Positions 13,912-20,754 of a stretch of 25,526 bases of DNA are shown here, one piece after another. The position numbers and the translations under genes are program-made. The notes beneath the pieces were generated by a model, which did no database searches, was not told where the DNA came from, and was given only the letters and a program-made list of their open reading frames with translations. Position 1 is the first letter of the stretch. Each line of letters starts with the position of its first letter. The DNA comes from JBKJML01 sp046596415 (GTDB taxonomy: Bacteria; Actinomycetota; Thermoleophilia; Gaiellales; Gaiellaceae). Location: contig JBKJML010000069.1 of assembly GCA_046596415.1 (NCBI GenBank), positions 1-25,526 on the forward strand, given 5' to 3'.

Positions 13912-14465
13912 GGGGCCTCCCCCAGGTGCTCGCGCAGCCGGGCGAGGGCACGCGCGTTGCGGGACTTGACGGTGCCGATCCGCACCCCGAGCACCGTGGC
14001 GGTTTCCTGTTCGGAGAGCTCGAGCAGGTGGCGGTAGGTGAGGATCTCGCGGTCGGCGTCGCGGAGGGTGTCGAGCGCCGCCGCGAGGGCGCGGCGGCGC
14101 TCTGATGCGAGCACGCTGCCCTCGGGAGACGGAGCCGCGTCCCCCGAGGCAGCCTCGTGTGCCACACGAAGCGCCAGCCCGTCGCGGCGGCCGGCGGAGC
14201 GGCGGCGGTTCCGTGCCTCGTTGGCGACGATCCGGAGCAGCCACGGCCGGAACGGCGAGCCGGTGTGGAAGCGTCCGAGCGCGCGGTAGGCCTTGACGAG
14301 GCCCACCTGGGCGGCGTCCTCTGCGTCGGCGGCGTTGCGGGCGATGAGATAGGCGGTGCGGAAGGAGATGTTCTCGTGGGCGCGGGCGAGCTGCGCGAAC
14401 GCGGCGCCGTCTCCACGGCGCGCCCGGTCGATCAGCTCCTGCTCGGTCGGTGGTCGGCTCACCAC
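13908..14465 (-). CDS. ECF-type RNA polymerase sigma factor
   Basis: A 185-residue sigma-70 family ECF factor. Region 2 is seen in NAADAEDAAQVGLVKAYRALGRFHTGSPFRPWLLRIVANEARNRRR, the core-binding and -10 recognition helices. Region 4 is in LRDADREILTYRHLLELSEQETATVLGVRIGTVKSRNARALARL, a helix-turn-helix for the -35 element. The linker is longer than usual and rich in Ala, Ser and Pro. Start GTG 14465 (a second GTG follows directly). It overlaps the downstream membrane-anchored partner, the classical sigma/anti-sigma arrangement. The 36-bp divergent gap to the glyoxalase-like gene may hold an autoregulated promoter, but I see no clear GGAAC/CGTC pair. Confidence 0.9.
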   Translation of the reverse strand: MVSRPPTEQELIDRARRGDGAAFAQLARAHENISFRTAYLIARNAADAEDAAQVGLVKAYRALGRFHTGSPFRPWLLRIVANEARNRRRSAGRRDGLALRVAHEAASGDAAPSPEGSVLASERRRALAAALDTLRDADREILTYRHLLELSEQETATVLGVRIGTVKSRNARALARLREHLGEAP

Positions 14466-14487
14466 TCGTGGGTTCTACACCGCCGGC

Positions 14488-14493
14488 TACGTT
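14488..14493 (+). promoter_or_regulatory. Possible -10 box (TACGTT) for the glyoxalase-like gene
   Basis: TACGTT fits TANNNT and ends eight bases before the ATG at 14502. No ribosome-binding site is seen, so the mRNA may be leaderless. Confidence 0.3.
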
Positions 14494-14501
14494 TCCGTTC
14501 C

Positions 14502-14924
14502 ATGGCGCGCGCAGTCGGCATCAACCACGTCGCCCTCGAGGTGGGCTCGGTCGACGAGGCGCTCGCTTTCTACGGCAACCTCTTCGAGCTCGTGCTGCGT
14601 AGCCGGGCTCCCGGAATGGCGTTCGTCGACTTCGGCGACCAGTTCCTCGGGCTGATGGAGGGCCGCGACGGCGGCCCCGACCGGGTACGGCATGTGAGCC
14701 TCGTGGTCGACGACCGCGACGCGGTGCTGGCTGCCGCGCGCGCGGCAGGCGTCGCGGTGTTCGGTGGCAACTCGTTCCTCGACCCATGGGGGAACCAGAT
14801 CCAGGTGGTCGCCTACGCCGAGATCCAGTTCACGAAGACGCCGGGCGTGCTGCGCGGGATGGGGCTAGAGCTCGGAAAGACGGACGCCGCGCTCGCCGAG
14901 CTGCGGGGGAAGGGTCTGGCTTAG
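14502..14924 (+). CDS. Glyoxalase/bleomycin-resistance/dioxygenase (VOC) superfamily protein
   Basis: A 140-residue single VOC-fold protein. INHVALEVGSVDEALAFYGNLF at the N-terminus gives the first beta-alpha-beta unit with a likely metal His (H9). The second unit is VRHVSLVVDDRDAVLAAARAAGV, followed by FLDPWGNQIQVVAY, the usual C-terminal DPDGN-type turn. In VOC enzymes such as glyoxalase I or dioxygenases, metal ligands come from these positions, but the substrate cannot be told here. The tail after residue 110 (KTPGVLRGMGLELGKTDAALAELRGKGL) is family-like. Its stop TAG lies inside the left end of the foldback element at 14921-15090. Confidence 0.82.
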   Translation: MARAVGINHVALEVGSVDEALAFYGNLFELVLRSRAPGMAFVDFGDQFLGLMEGRDGGPDRVRHVSLVVDDRDAVLAAARAAGVAVFGGNSFLDPWGNQIQVVAYAEIQFTKTPGVLRGMGLELGKTDAALAELRGKGLA

Positions 14925-15090
14925 AACTCAGTTCGGAATGACCCTTCGCCGTCGGGGTGCGCTGGGTGGTGCGAGCGCCAGGACGCAGGGAGCCTCGATA
15001 GCAGCGCTATCGAGGCGACTGAGGACGCCGCGATCGTGGCGCGCAGCGCGGGCCCGACGGCTCAAGGCATCGTTCTGAAATGAGTTCTTA
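14921..15090. mobile_element. Foldback (MITE/REP-like) palindromic element
   Basis: Ends 14921-14941 and 15070-15090 are inverted repeats matching at 17 of 21 positions, with GAACTCA perfect in both, flanked by direct TTA triplets (14921-14923, 15088-15090). The centre has a perfect ten-base stem, CCTCGATAGC-AGC-GCTATCGAGG (14993-15015). The arms between pair imperfectly, for example GCCGTCGGG with CCCGACGGC, so nearly the whole 170 bp can fold on itself. It contains the stop codons of two convergent genes. Removing it with one TTA leaves a single TTAG serving both stops. It could also act as a bidirectional terminator. No transposase is present. Confidence 0.6.
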
Positions 15091-15981
15091 GGGCTTCCAG
15101 GTGATCGTGAGGGGCTTCGAGCGGGCGAGCACGTTCGCGCCGCTCTTGAGCGTCGCGCGGTAGACGAATCGTCCCGGACTGCTCGAGCACGCTCGCCGCG
15201 GCACTACGCGCCAGAGTCCCTCCGCCCGCAACTCGAAGACGACGCGCGAGGCCGCCGGCGCACGCGTTACCACCTCGGTCAGGGTGACGCAGCCGCGGAT
15301 TCGCGCCGTCAGGCGATTTGAGCGCAGCGCGATCGTCGGTTTCCCGGTCGCACCGGCGACCGGTGCCGCGGGTGTCGTGGGTACCGCGGGCGTGGTCGTG
15401 GGAGGTGGCGTCACCGCGGGCGGCGCGGCGGTTCCTGGCGGAGAGGCGATCGCAATCGGGGTGAGCAGCCTCGACCCCGGGGAGCCGATCTTCGTTCCGA
15501 CCGCGATCCCGCCGCCGCTCGCAAAGGTGACGTCGACCCGATAGCTGTTCCCCGTGACCACCAGCGCCTTCCCGGACTCGGCGACGCTCTGTGCATAGAG
15601 CTCGTAGGTCGCCGGCCCCGTGAGCGCGTCGGTGACGCCGGAGTCGAGCGGGTTGAGGAGGACGCCGTTGCGGAAGACAGCCAGGATCCAGTCCCCGCCC
15701 GGCACGGTGTCCCAGCGCTGGCCGAATGCGGGTGTGCCGTCGGGCTCGGTCGAGCGCAGCCCCAGCTTCACCACGGTCTCGCCGGGGGCATCCACAACGA
15801 GCGTGAAATGCGCGTCCGGAATGCCGTCCGGCTTGGTGTTCCGCATGGTCGTCCCGACCCGGTCGTCGCCCACCGAGACGAAGGCGAGCGTCGCCGTCGC
15901 CGACTCCCTCCGCGCGCTGCCGGCGGCTGCTGCGACGGCTGCAGCCGCGAGCACGAGGACGATTGCGACAACGAATCTCAT
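15088..15981 (-). CDS. Exported protein of unknown function with Pro/Thr-rich linker
   Basis: I do not recognise the family. The 297-residue product starts with a clear signal peptide (MRFVVAIVLVLAAAAVAAAAGSA). A first beta-rich domain follows at about residues 30-170 (FVSVGDDRVGTTMRNTKPDGIPDAHFTLVVDAPGETV...GGDWILAVFRNGVLLN). Next is a Pro/Thr/Ala linker at about 185-215, then a second small domain containing two cysteines (IRGCVTLTEVV..., RRACSSSPGRF) that could form a disulfide and resembles an Ig-like fold. It ends LTITWKP. I chose ATG 15981, since the signal peptide starts there, rather than the longer frame to 16014. TACAAG lies six bases upstream, possibly a leaderless -10. Its stop lies inside the foldback element. 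Confidence 0.65.
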   Translation of the reverse strand: MRFVVAIVLVLAAAAVAAAAGSARRESATATLAFVSVGDDRVGTTMRNTKPDGIPDAHFTLVVDAPGETVVKLGLRSTEPDGTPAFGQRWDTVPGGDWILAVFRNGVLLNPLDSGVTDALTGPATYELYAQSVAESGKALVVTGNSYRVDVTFASGGGIAVGTKIGSPGSRLLTPIAIASPPGTAAPPAVTPPPTTTPAVPTTPAAPVAGATGKPTIALRSNRLTARIRGCVTLTEVVTRAPAASRVVFELRAEGLWRVVPRRACSSSPGRFVYRATLKSGANVLARSKPLTITWKP

Positions 15982-16066
15982 TCCCAACTTGTAGACGTTA
16001 CGAGCCGCGCGCACAAGTCAGGACAGCGGCGCAGTCGTCGGATCTGCTGGTCGTTCGAAGCGTTCC

Positions 16067-16594
16067 CTAGCCGACGCGGCTCGCCGGTGTCCGGGCCGGG
16101 CTCGGGCCGCGGCGCCTGGCCACAAGCCACGCCGCCAGCACGGCAAGCATCAGCGCGGCCGCAGCGCCGGTCGCCCAGCCGCCGGGAAGCGCGAACCCGC
16201 CGGCAGCGCCAGCACCGACCTGGATCGGCTGGTAGGTCGAGGTCTGGGATCTGCCGTAGCCGGTGCCCCCGAGCCCGTTGTCGATCGCGTAACTCCAGGT
16301 GCCGGCGTGCGGGAACACGACCCTGGCGCTGTAGACGCCGGTCTTGCCGGCCGGGACGAGCACGATCGTCTCGCTGTCGCCGCCGGAGCTGATCGTGATC
16401 GACGGCTTGGCGCCGTCGGTGGGCGTCCGGCCGTGGCGGAGCACGGTGACCTGCGGCGTCCACGCCTCGCCCGCCTTGATCTCGTCTGACGGGAGCGGCG
16501 TCACCCCCACGGTCGCCCAACCGCCCGCGAGTGCGCCGGGTGCGGCCACGACGGTCAGCGCAGCGAGTGCTGCAAGCACGAGCAGACGTCTCAT
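16067..16594 (-). CDS. Exported, C-terminally membrane-anchored protein, YtkA/FixH-like domain
   Basis: A 175-residue protein with a signal peptide (MRRLLVLAALAALTVVAAPGALA). A single beta-sandwich-like domain follows (WATVGVTPLPSDEIKAGEAWTPQVTVLRHGRTP...GKTGVYSARVVFPHAGTWSYAIDNG), similar in layout to YtkA/FixH-like domains. The C-terminal helix GAAAALMLAVLAAWLVARRRG would anchor it with the domain outside. An AGGAGGGGGG ribosome-binding site lies about nine bases before ATG 16594. Frames extending further upstream run through dnaE antisense-like sequence and are rejected. Function unknown; similar proteins sit near copper or respiratory genes, but no such neighbour is here. Confidence 0.68.
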   Translation of the reverse strand: MRRLLVLAALAALTVVAAPGALAGGWATVGVTPLPSDEIKAGEAWTPQVTVLRHGRTPTDGAKPSITISSGGDSETIVLVPAGKTGVYSARVVFPHAGTWSYAIDNGLGGTGYGRSQTSTYQPIQVGAGAAGGFALPGGWATGAAAALMLAVLAAWLVARRRGPSPARTPASRVG

Positions 16595-16626
16595 CGGAAT
16601 TCCCCCCCTCCTCGGTCGGTGTGCCG

Positions 16627-16651
16627 CTCCTACCCCGATCAGGGGTGGGAG
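16627..16651 (-). terminator. Hairpin after dnaE
   Basis: CTCCTACCCC (16627-16636) pairs with GGGGTGGGAG (16642-16651) around the loop GATCA: ten base pairs including one G-T wobble. It lies directly downstream of the dnaE stop and upstream of the next minus-strand start. It lacks a U-tract. A terminator or mRNA-end stabiliser is likely. Confidence 0.5.
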
Positions 16652-16656
16652 GTTCC

Positions 16657-19600
16657 CTAGAGAACGGCGGCGTCGCCGAGCAGGGCTTTCGCCTCGGCGA
16701 GGAAGTCCGAGTCGATCTGAACCTTGTACTTCGGGCCGAGGGCGAGCGTCTTCGGGCCGAGCGAGGTCTCGAGCGCAACGAAGACCGGCGACTCGCCGGG
16801 GTAGCCCTGGACAAGGTGCGCGAGATCCTTGAGCAGGCCGGCACGCGCCTGCCGCGCGTCGAGCTTGAAGCGGACGAGCTTGCGCTCGGGCACCGCCTCG
16901 AACGCGGTCACCTCGAGCGCGATCAGCTTCGTCTCCCCCTGCTGCTTGTGGTCGATCCGACCCTTGATGATGAGGATCCGGTCGGTGACGCACAGCTCGC
17001 GCGCGGTCGCGTAGGTCGAGTTGAAGACGACCGCCTCGGCCGAACCGGTCGGGTCGTCGAGGGTGAGGAAGACCATCGGCTCGCCGCGCTTGGTGGTGAG
17101 CTGCTTGATCGACGAGACGATCCCGCCGACGGTGACGACCTCGCCGTCGCGCCGCCGCTCGAGCTCGGCGAGCGACGCGTCGGTCTTGCGCCGGAGTTGA
17201 TCGCGGACAGCGGCGAGCGGATGCTCGGAGACGTAGAGGCCGAGCGTCTCCTTCTCGAGCTTCAGCAGCTCTGCCTTCTCGAACTCACCGGCGGCGATCA
17301 CCGGGTGGTGCTTGGGACGCCCCGTCTCCTCCACCCCGCCGAGCTCGCCGAGGTCGAAGATCGAGCCCTGGCCGGCCAACCGGTCGGCGGCGTGCTTCTG
17401 GCCCCAGGCGAGCGCCTGCTCGAGGCAGTCGAGCATCCCGAGCCGGGTGGCGCCGGTCGAGTCGAGCGCGCCGCATTTGACGAGCGACTCGAGCCCGCGC
17501 TTGTTGACGACCTGCGGGTCGACCCGCTCGGTGAAGTCCCAGATCGACTCGAACGGGCCACCCTCCTGGCGCGCCGCGATGATCGCGCGCGCCGCCGAGT
17601 CGCCGACGTTCTTGACCGCGTTCAGGCCGAAGCGGATCTTGCCCTCGACGACGGCAAAGTCGGTCATCGACTCGTTCACGTCGGGCGGCAGCACCGTGAT
17701 CCCCAGCTCGTGGCAGGCGTTCACGTACAGCGGCACGCGATCCTTCGTGTTCATCACGGACGAGATCAGGGCCGCCATGTACTCGCAGGGGTGGTTCGCC
17801 TTCAACCAGGCGGTGCGGTAGGCGATCAGGGCGTAGCAGGCCGAATGCGCCTTGTTGAAGGAGTAGTCCTGCGACGACTCCATGTCCTTCCAGAGCTGGT
17901 TCGCGACGCCCGGGGTGACATCGTTCGCGGCGCACCCCTCGAGGAACTTTCCCTTCAGGGACGCCATCAGATCATGGATCTTCTTGCCGATTGCGCGGCG
18001 CAGCGTCTCGGCCTCGGCGGGTGAGAAGCCCGCCAGCTCCTTCGCGATCCGCATGTACTGCTCCTGGTAGATGCAGATCCCGTAGGAGTCGCCCGTGATC
18101 GCCTGCAACCGCGGGTCGATGTAGCTGACCTGCTCGCGCCCGTTCTTGCGGGCCGCGTAGGAGGGGATGTACTGCATCGGCCCCGGCCGGTAGAGCGCGA
18201 CGAGCGCGATCAGGTCCTCGAAGACGGTCGGCTTGACAGCCCGCAGGGCGTCCCGCATACCGGACGACTCGAACTGGAAGACGCCGTTCGAGTCGGCCTT
18301 CGCGAGCATCGCGTAGGTCTTCTTGTCGTCGAGCGGGAGGGTCGCGATGTCGAGCCCGCCGCCGATCAGTGCGACCGCCTTGTCGATCACGTCGAGGTTG
18401 CGCAGGCCGAGGAAGTCGATCTTCAGGAGACCGAGCGCCTCGACGTTCTTCATCGAGAACTGGGTTACGACCTCCTGGTCGGCGCCTTTCTGCTGGAGCG
18501 GCACGATCTCGATCAGCGGCTCGGCCCCGATCACGACCCCGGCCGCGTGGATCGAATCGGCGCGGGTCAAGCCTTCGAGCGGTGTCGCGAGGTCGACGAT
18601 CTCCTTCGCGATCGGGTCGGCGTCCACCGCCTGCCGGAGCTCGCCGCCGGGCTTGAGGCACTCGGTGAGCGTCTGGCCGGGCCCTTCCGGGACGAGCTTC
18701 GCGATCCGGTCGACGGTGCCGTAGGGGATCTCGAGCACGCGGCCGGCGTCGCGGATCGCGGCACGGGCGGCCATCGTCGAGAAGGTGATGATCTGGGCGA
18801 CACGGTCGCGGCCGTACTTCTCGCTCACGTAGTTGATCACGCGCTCGCGGCCCTCGACGGCGAAGTCGATGTCCATGTCCGGCATGTCCTGTCGGGCCGG
18901 GTTGAGGAAGCGCTCGAAGAGGAGCCCGTAGCGCATCGGGTCGATGTCGGTGATGTCGAGGCAGTAGGCGGCGAGCGAGCCGGCTGCCGAGCCGCGGCCC
19001 GGGCCGACGCTGACCCCGTTTCGCTTCGCGAAGCCGATGAAGTCGGCGACGATCAGGAAGTAGTCGGCGAAGCCCATTTCACGCACCGTCTTCAGCTCGA
19101 AGGCGAGTCGCTCGTGGAGCTCGGCCGTCACCTTGTCGTAGCGGCGCCCGAGCCCCTGCTCGCAGAGCTCGACGAGATACTCGAAGGCGTCGCCGCCGTT
19201 CGGCACCGGGAACTTCGGCAGCCGGATCCGGCCGAGCTCGATCTCGACGTTGCAGCGCTCCGCGACCTCGAGCGTGCGTCGCATCGCCTCCTCCTGGCCG
19301 GGGAAGTCGAGCGCCATCTCCGCGGGGGTCTTGAAGTAGAACTCGTTCGTGTCGAAGTGCCAGTGGTTCGGGTTCTTGAGCGAGTCGCCCGACTGGATGC
19401 AGAGGAGCGCCTCGTGCGAGTAGGCGTCGGTCGCGTTCAGGTAATGGACGTCGCCCGTGGCGACGACCGGCAGCTTCGCCTCGGCGGCGAGCGCGAGCAG
19501 GTGCGGGTTGACGCGTTGCTGCACCTCGAGCCCGGCGTTCTGGAGCTCGACGTAGGTGGAGTCGCGCCCGAAGATCTGCGCCAGCCGGTCGAGATCGTTG

Positions 19601-20055
19601 GCAGCGTCCTGCGGCCGGTTCTCCTCGAGCGCCCTGCAGACGCGGCCGGAGAGGCAGCCGGAGAGGGCGATGATTCCCTGCGAGTGATTCTGGAGCAACT
19701 CCCAGTCGACGCGGGGCTTGTAGTAGTAGCCCTCGAGGTAGCCGAGCGAGGAGAGCTTGACCAGGTTCGCGTAGCCCTCGTTCGACTCCGCCAAAAGCGT
19801 CAGGTGTGCGTAGCCCTTGGTCTGCGCCTTGCGGTCGTCCGCGACGTACACCTCGCAGCCGATGATCGGCTTGACTCCTTCGTGCTTCGCCGCCTTGAAG
19901 AGCTCGATCGTGCCGGCGAGCGAGCCGTGGTCGGTGAGCGCCACTGCGGGCATCTCCAGCTCGGCCGCCCGCTTCGCGAGCCCTGGGATCCGGCAGGCCC
20001 CGTCGAGGATCGAGAACTCGCTGTGGACATGCAGGTGGACGAAGGACGCGGTCAC
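16657..20055 (-). CDS. dnaE: DNA polymerase III subunit alpha
   Basis: The 1,132-residue replicative polymerase of the DnaE1 type. The N-terminal PHP domain has HLHVHSEFS (7-15), LTDHGSLAG (40-48), GCEVYV and ATGDVHYL. The polymerase core has GPGRGSAAGS (351-360), catalytic aspartates in DMDIDF (D395, D397) and the third in LKIDFLGLRNL (D547). A YRPGPMQYIP segment, a helix-hairpin-helix region and an OB fold (VTVGGIVSSIKQLTTKRGEPMVFLTLDD) follow. Length matches actinobacterial DnaE1. The start is GTG 20055, with TAAGAT nine bases upstream suggesting a leaderless or near-leaderless transcript. No intein or frameshift is seen. Confidence 0.97.
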   Translation of the reverse strand: MTASFVHLHVHSEFSILDGACRIPGLAKRAAELEMPAVALTDHGSLAGTIELFKAAKHEGVKPIIGCEVYVADDRKAQTKGYAHLTLLAESNEGYANLVKLSSLGYLEGYYYKPRVDWELLQNHSQGIIALSGCLSGRVCRALEENRPQDAANDLDRLAQIFGRDSTYVELQNAGLEVQQRVNPHLLALAAEAKLPVVATGDVHYLNATDAYSHEALLCIQSGDSLKNPNHWHFDTNEFYFKTPAEMALDFPGQEEAMRRTLEVAERCNVEIELGRIRLPKFPVPNGGDAFEYLVELCEQGLGRRYDKVTAELHERLAFELKTVREMGFADYFLIVADFIGFAKRNGVSVGPGRGSAAGSLAAYCLDITDIDPMRYGLLFERFLNPARQDMPDMDIDFAVEGRERVINYVSEKYGRDRVAQIITFSTMAARAAIRDAGRVLEIPYGTVDRIAKLVPEGPGQTLTECLKPGGELRQAVDADPIAKEIVDLATPLEGLTRADSIHAAGVVIGAEPLIEIVPLQQKGADQEVVTQFSMKNVEALGLLKIDFLGLRNLDVIDKAVALIGGGLDIATLPLDDKKTYAMLAKADSNGVFQFESSGMRDALRAVKPTVFEDLIALVALYRPGPMQYIPSYAARKNGREQVSYIDPRLQAITGDSYGICIYQEQYMRIAKELAGFSPAEAETLRRAIGKKIHDLMASLKGKFLEGCAANDVTPGVANQLWKDMESSQDYSFNKAHSACYALIAYRTAWLKANHPCEYMAALISSVMNTKDRVPLYVNACHELGITVLPPDVNESMTDFAVVEGKIRFGLNAVKNVGDSAARAIIAARQEGGPFESIWDFTERVDPQVVNKRGLESLVKCGALDSTGATRLGMLDCLEQALAWGQKHAADRLAGQGSIFDLGELGGVEETGRPKHHPVIAAGEFEKAELLKLEKETLGLYVSEHPLAAVRDQLRRKTDASLAELERRRDGEVVTVGGIVSSIKQLTTKRGEPMVFLTLDDPTGSAEAVVFNSTYATARELCVTDRILIIKGRIDHKQQGETKLIALEVTAFEAVPERKLVRFKLDARQARAGLLKDLAHLVQGYPGESPVFVALETSLGPKTLALGPKYKVQIDSDFLAEAKALLGDAAVL

Positions 20056-20064
20056 GGGTAGGTC

Positions 20065-20070
20065 ATCTTA
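20065..20070 (-). promoter_or_regulatory. Possible -10 box (TAAGAT) for dnaE
   Basis: TAAGAT on the minus strand fits TANNNT and ends nine bases before the GTG at 20055. There is no ribosome-binding site. The upstream 20071-20147 contains no recognised gene. Confidence 0.35.
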
Positions 20071-20147
20071 CGACTCGCCCCGGAGGACACATTTCTCGTT
20101 TTCGGACCTGGCGACCGCCGCCCGGGAAACCCGTGCTCAGAGCAGGT

Positions 20148-20216
20148 TCAGCAGCCGACGGTGCGCTCATACGCCTGCGCGAGCTTCCGCAACAGGTCGG
20201 TGACCACCGGCCTCAT
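20148..20216 (-). CDS. Possible 22-residue mini-ORF (doubtful)
   Basis: ATG 20216 overlaps the preceding 65-residue ORF stop as ATGA and reads MRPVVTDLLRKLAQAYERTVGC before TGA. It could be an amphipathic helix. The ATGA linkage and G/C-rich codons are the only support. It may instead be the true end of the 65-residue frame displaced by a frameshift. No known family. Confidence 0.25.
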   Translation of the reverse strand: MRPVVTDLLRKLAQAYERTVGC

Positions 20217-20410
20217 AGCGCCCGCAGCGTCCCGGTCCAGGGCACCGTTGGAGTCGTGCGCGACCGGTCGAGCGCCTCGGCGTCTGGCACATGCACCTGC
20301 GCCTTCCGCCCCACCTCGCGCAGCAACTCGGCGAGCCGGAGCGTCGCCCGGATCTCCTCGCGCTGGAGGTACTGGACGGCGAAATTCGGGTCGACCCAGC
20401 TAAACGACAC
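20213..20410 (-). CDS. Small hypothetical protein (65 residues)
   Basis: GTG 20410 opens a 65-residue frame overlapping the end of the upstream DUF1579-like ORF by 11 bp. It reads SFSWVDPNFAVQYLQREEIRATLRLAELL, then a basic and mixed C-terminus ending TVPWTGTLRAL. Codon use is G/C-ending like the neighbours, and a helical REEIRATLRLAELLREVG segment is likely. I do not recognise it. Together with the shortened upstream gene it may be a decayed or rearranged locus. Confidence 0.4.
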   Translation of the reverse strand: MSFSWVDPNFAVQYLQREEIRATLRLAELLREVGRKAQVHVPDAEALDRSRTTPTVPWTGTLRAL

Positions 20411-20654
20411 GGCTGTACCTGATCTCCCACAGCGCTTCCCAGGTCGCGCCGCCGTCCAGCGAGCGCTCCCACGCCCAGTCGAACGCTTCGTCGCCGAGCT
20501 CGAACCAGCGCATCCTGAAGCTCTGGTAGACGGAGTTGGTGCCCTGGTCGCCGTCACCCCAGGTGGCATCCCATTCGCCGAGCCAGAAGTCGAACTGCCG
20601 CCGGCTGGCCTCGACCTCGACTGGCGTGCGTGCCTGCGCGACTCCCATGCCCAC
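20400..20654 (-). CDS. DUF1579-like protein, apparently internally deleted (84 residues)
   Basis: The N-terminal RRQFDFWLGEWDATWGDGDQGTNSV matches the opening of a family of about 150-160-residue lipocalin-like proteins (DUF1579-like). The C-terminal FRMRWFELGDEAFDWAWERSLDGGATWEALWEIRY matches that family's end. The 70 or so residues normally between them are missing, in frame. The start may be GTG 20654 or ATG 20648; no strong ribosome-binding site is seen. The fold would lose most of its barrel, so it is probably a remnant, although the frame is intact. The family match is from memory of motif style. Confidence 0.5.
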   Translation of the reverse strand: MGMGVAQARTPVEVEASRRQFDFWLGEWDATWGDGDQGTNSVYQSFRMRWFELGDEAFDWAWERSLDGGATWEALWEIRYSRVV

Positions 20655-20742
20655 AAGACGGCTGCGACCGCCACGGGTTGACGCCCGGGGCAGTCCTTAA
20701 CGGTGGCGCAACAAATCGTTCGATGTCGAGAGACCTGAGTGT

Positions 20743-20748
20743 TAGCGT
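20743..20748 (+). promoter_or_regulatory. Possible -10 box (TAGCGT) for the aminotransferase
   Basis: TAGCGT ends six bases before the ATG at 20755, the spacing expected for a leaderless transcript. No purine-rich ribosome-binding site is present in that gap. Confidence 0.4.
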
Positions 20749-20754
20749 TGGCGG

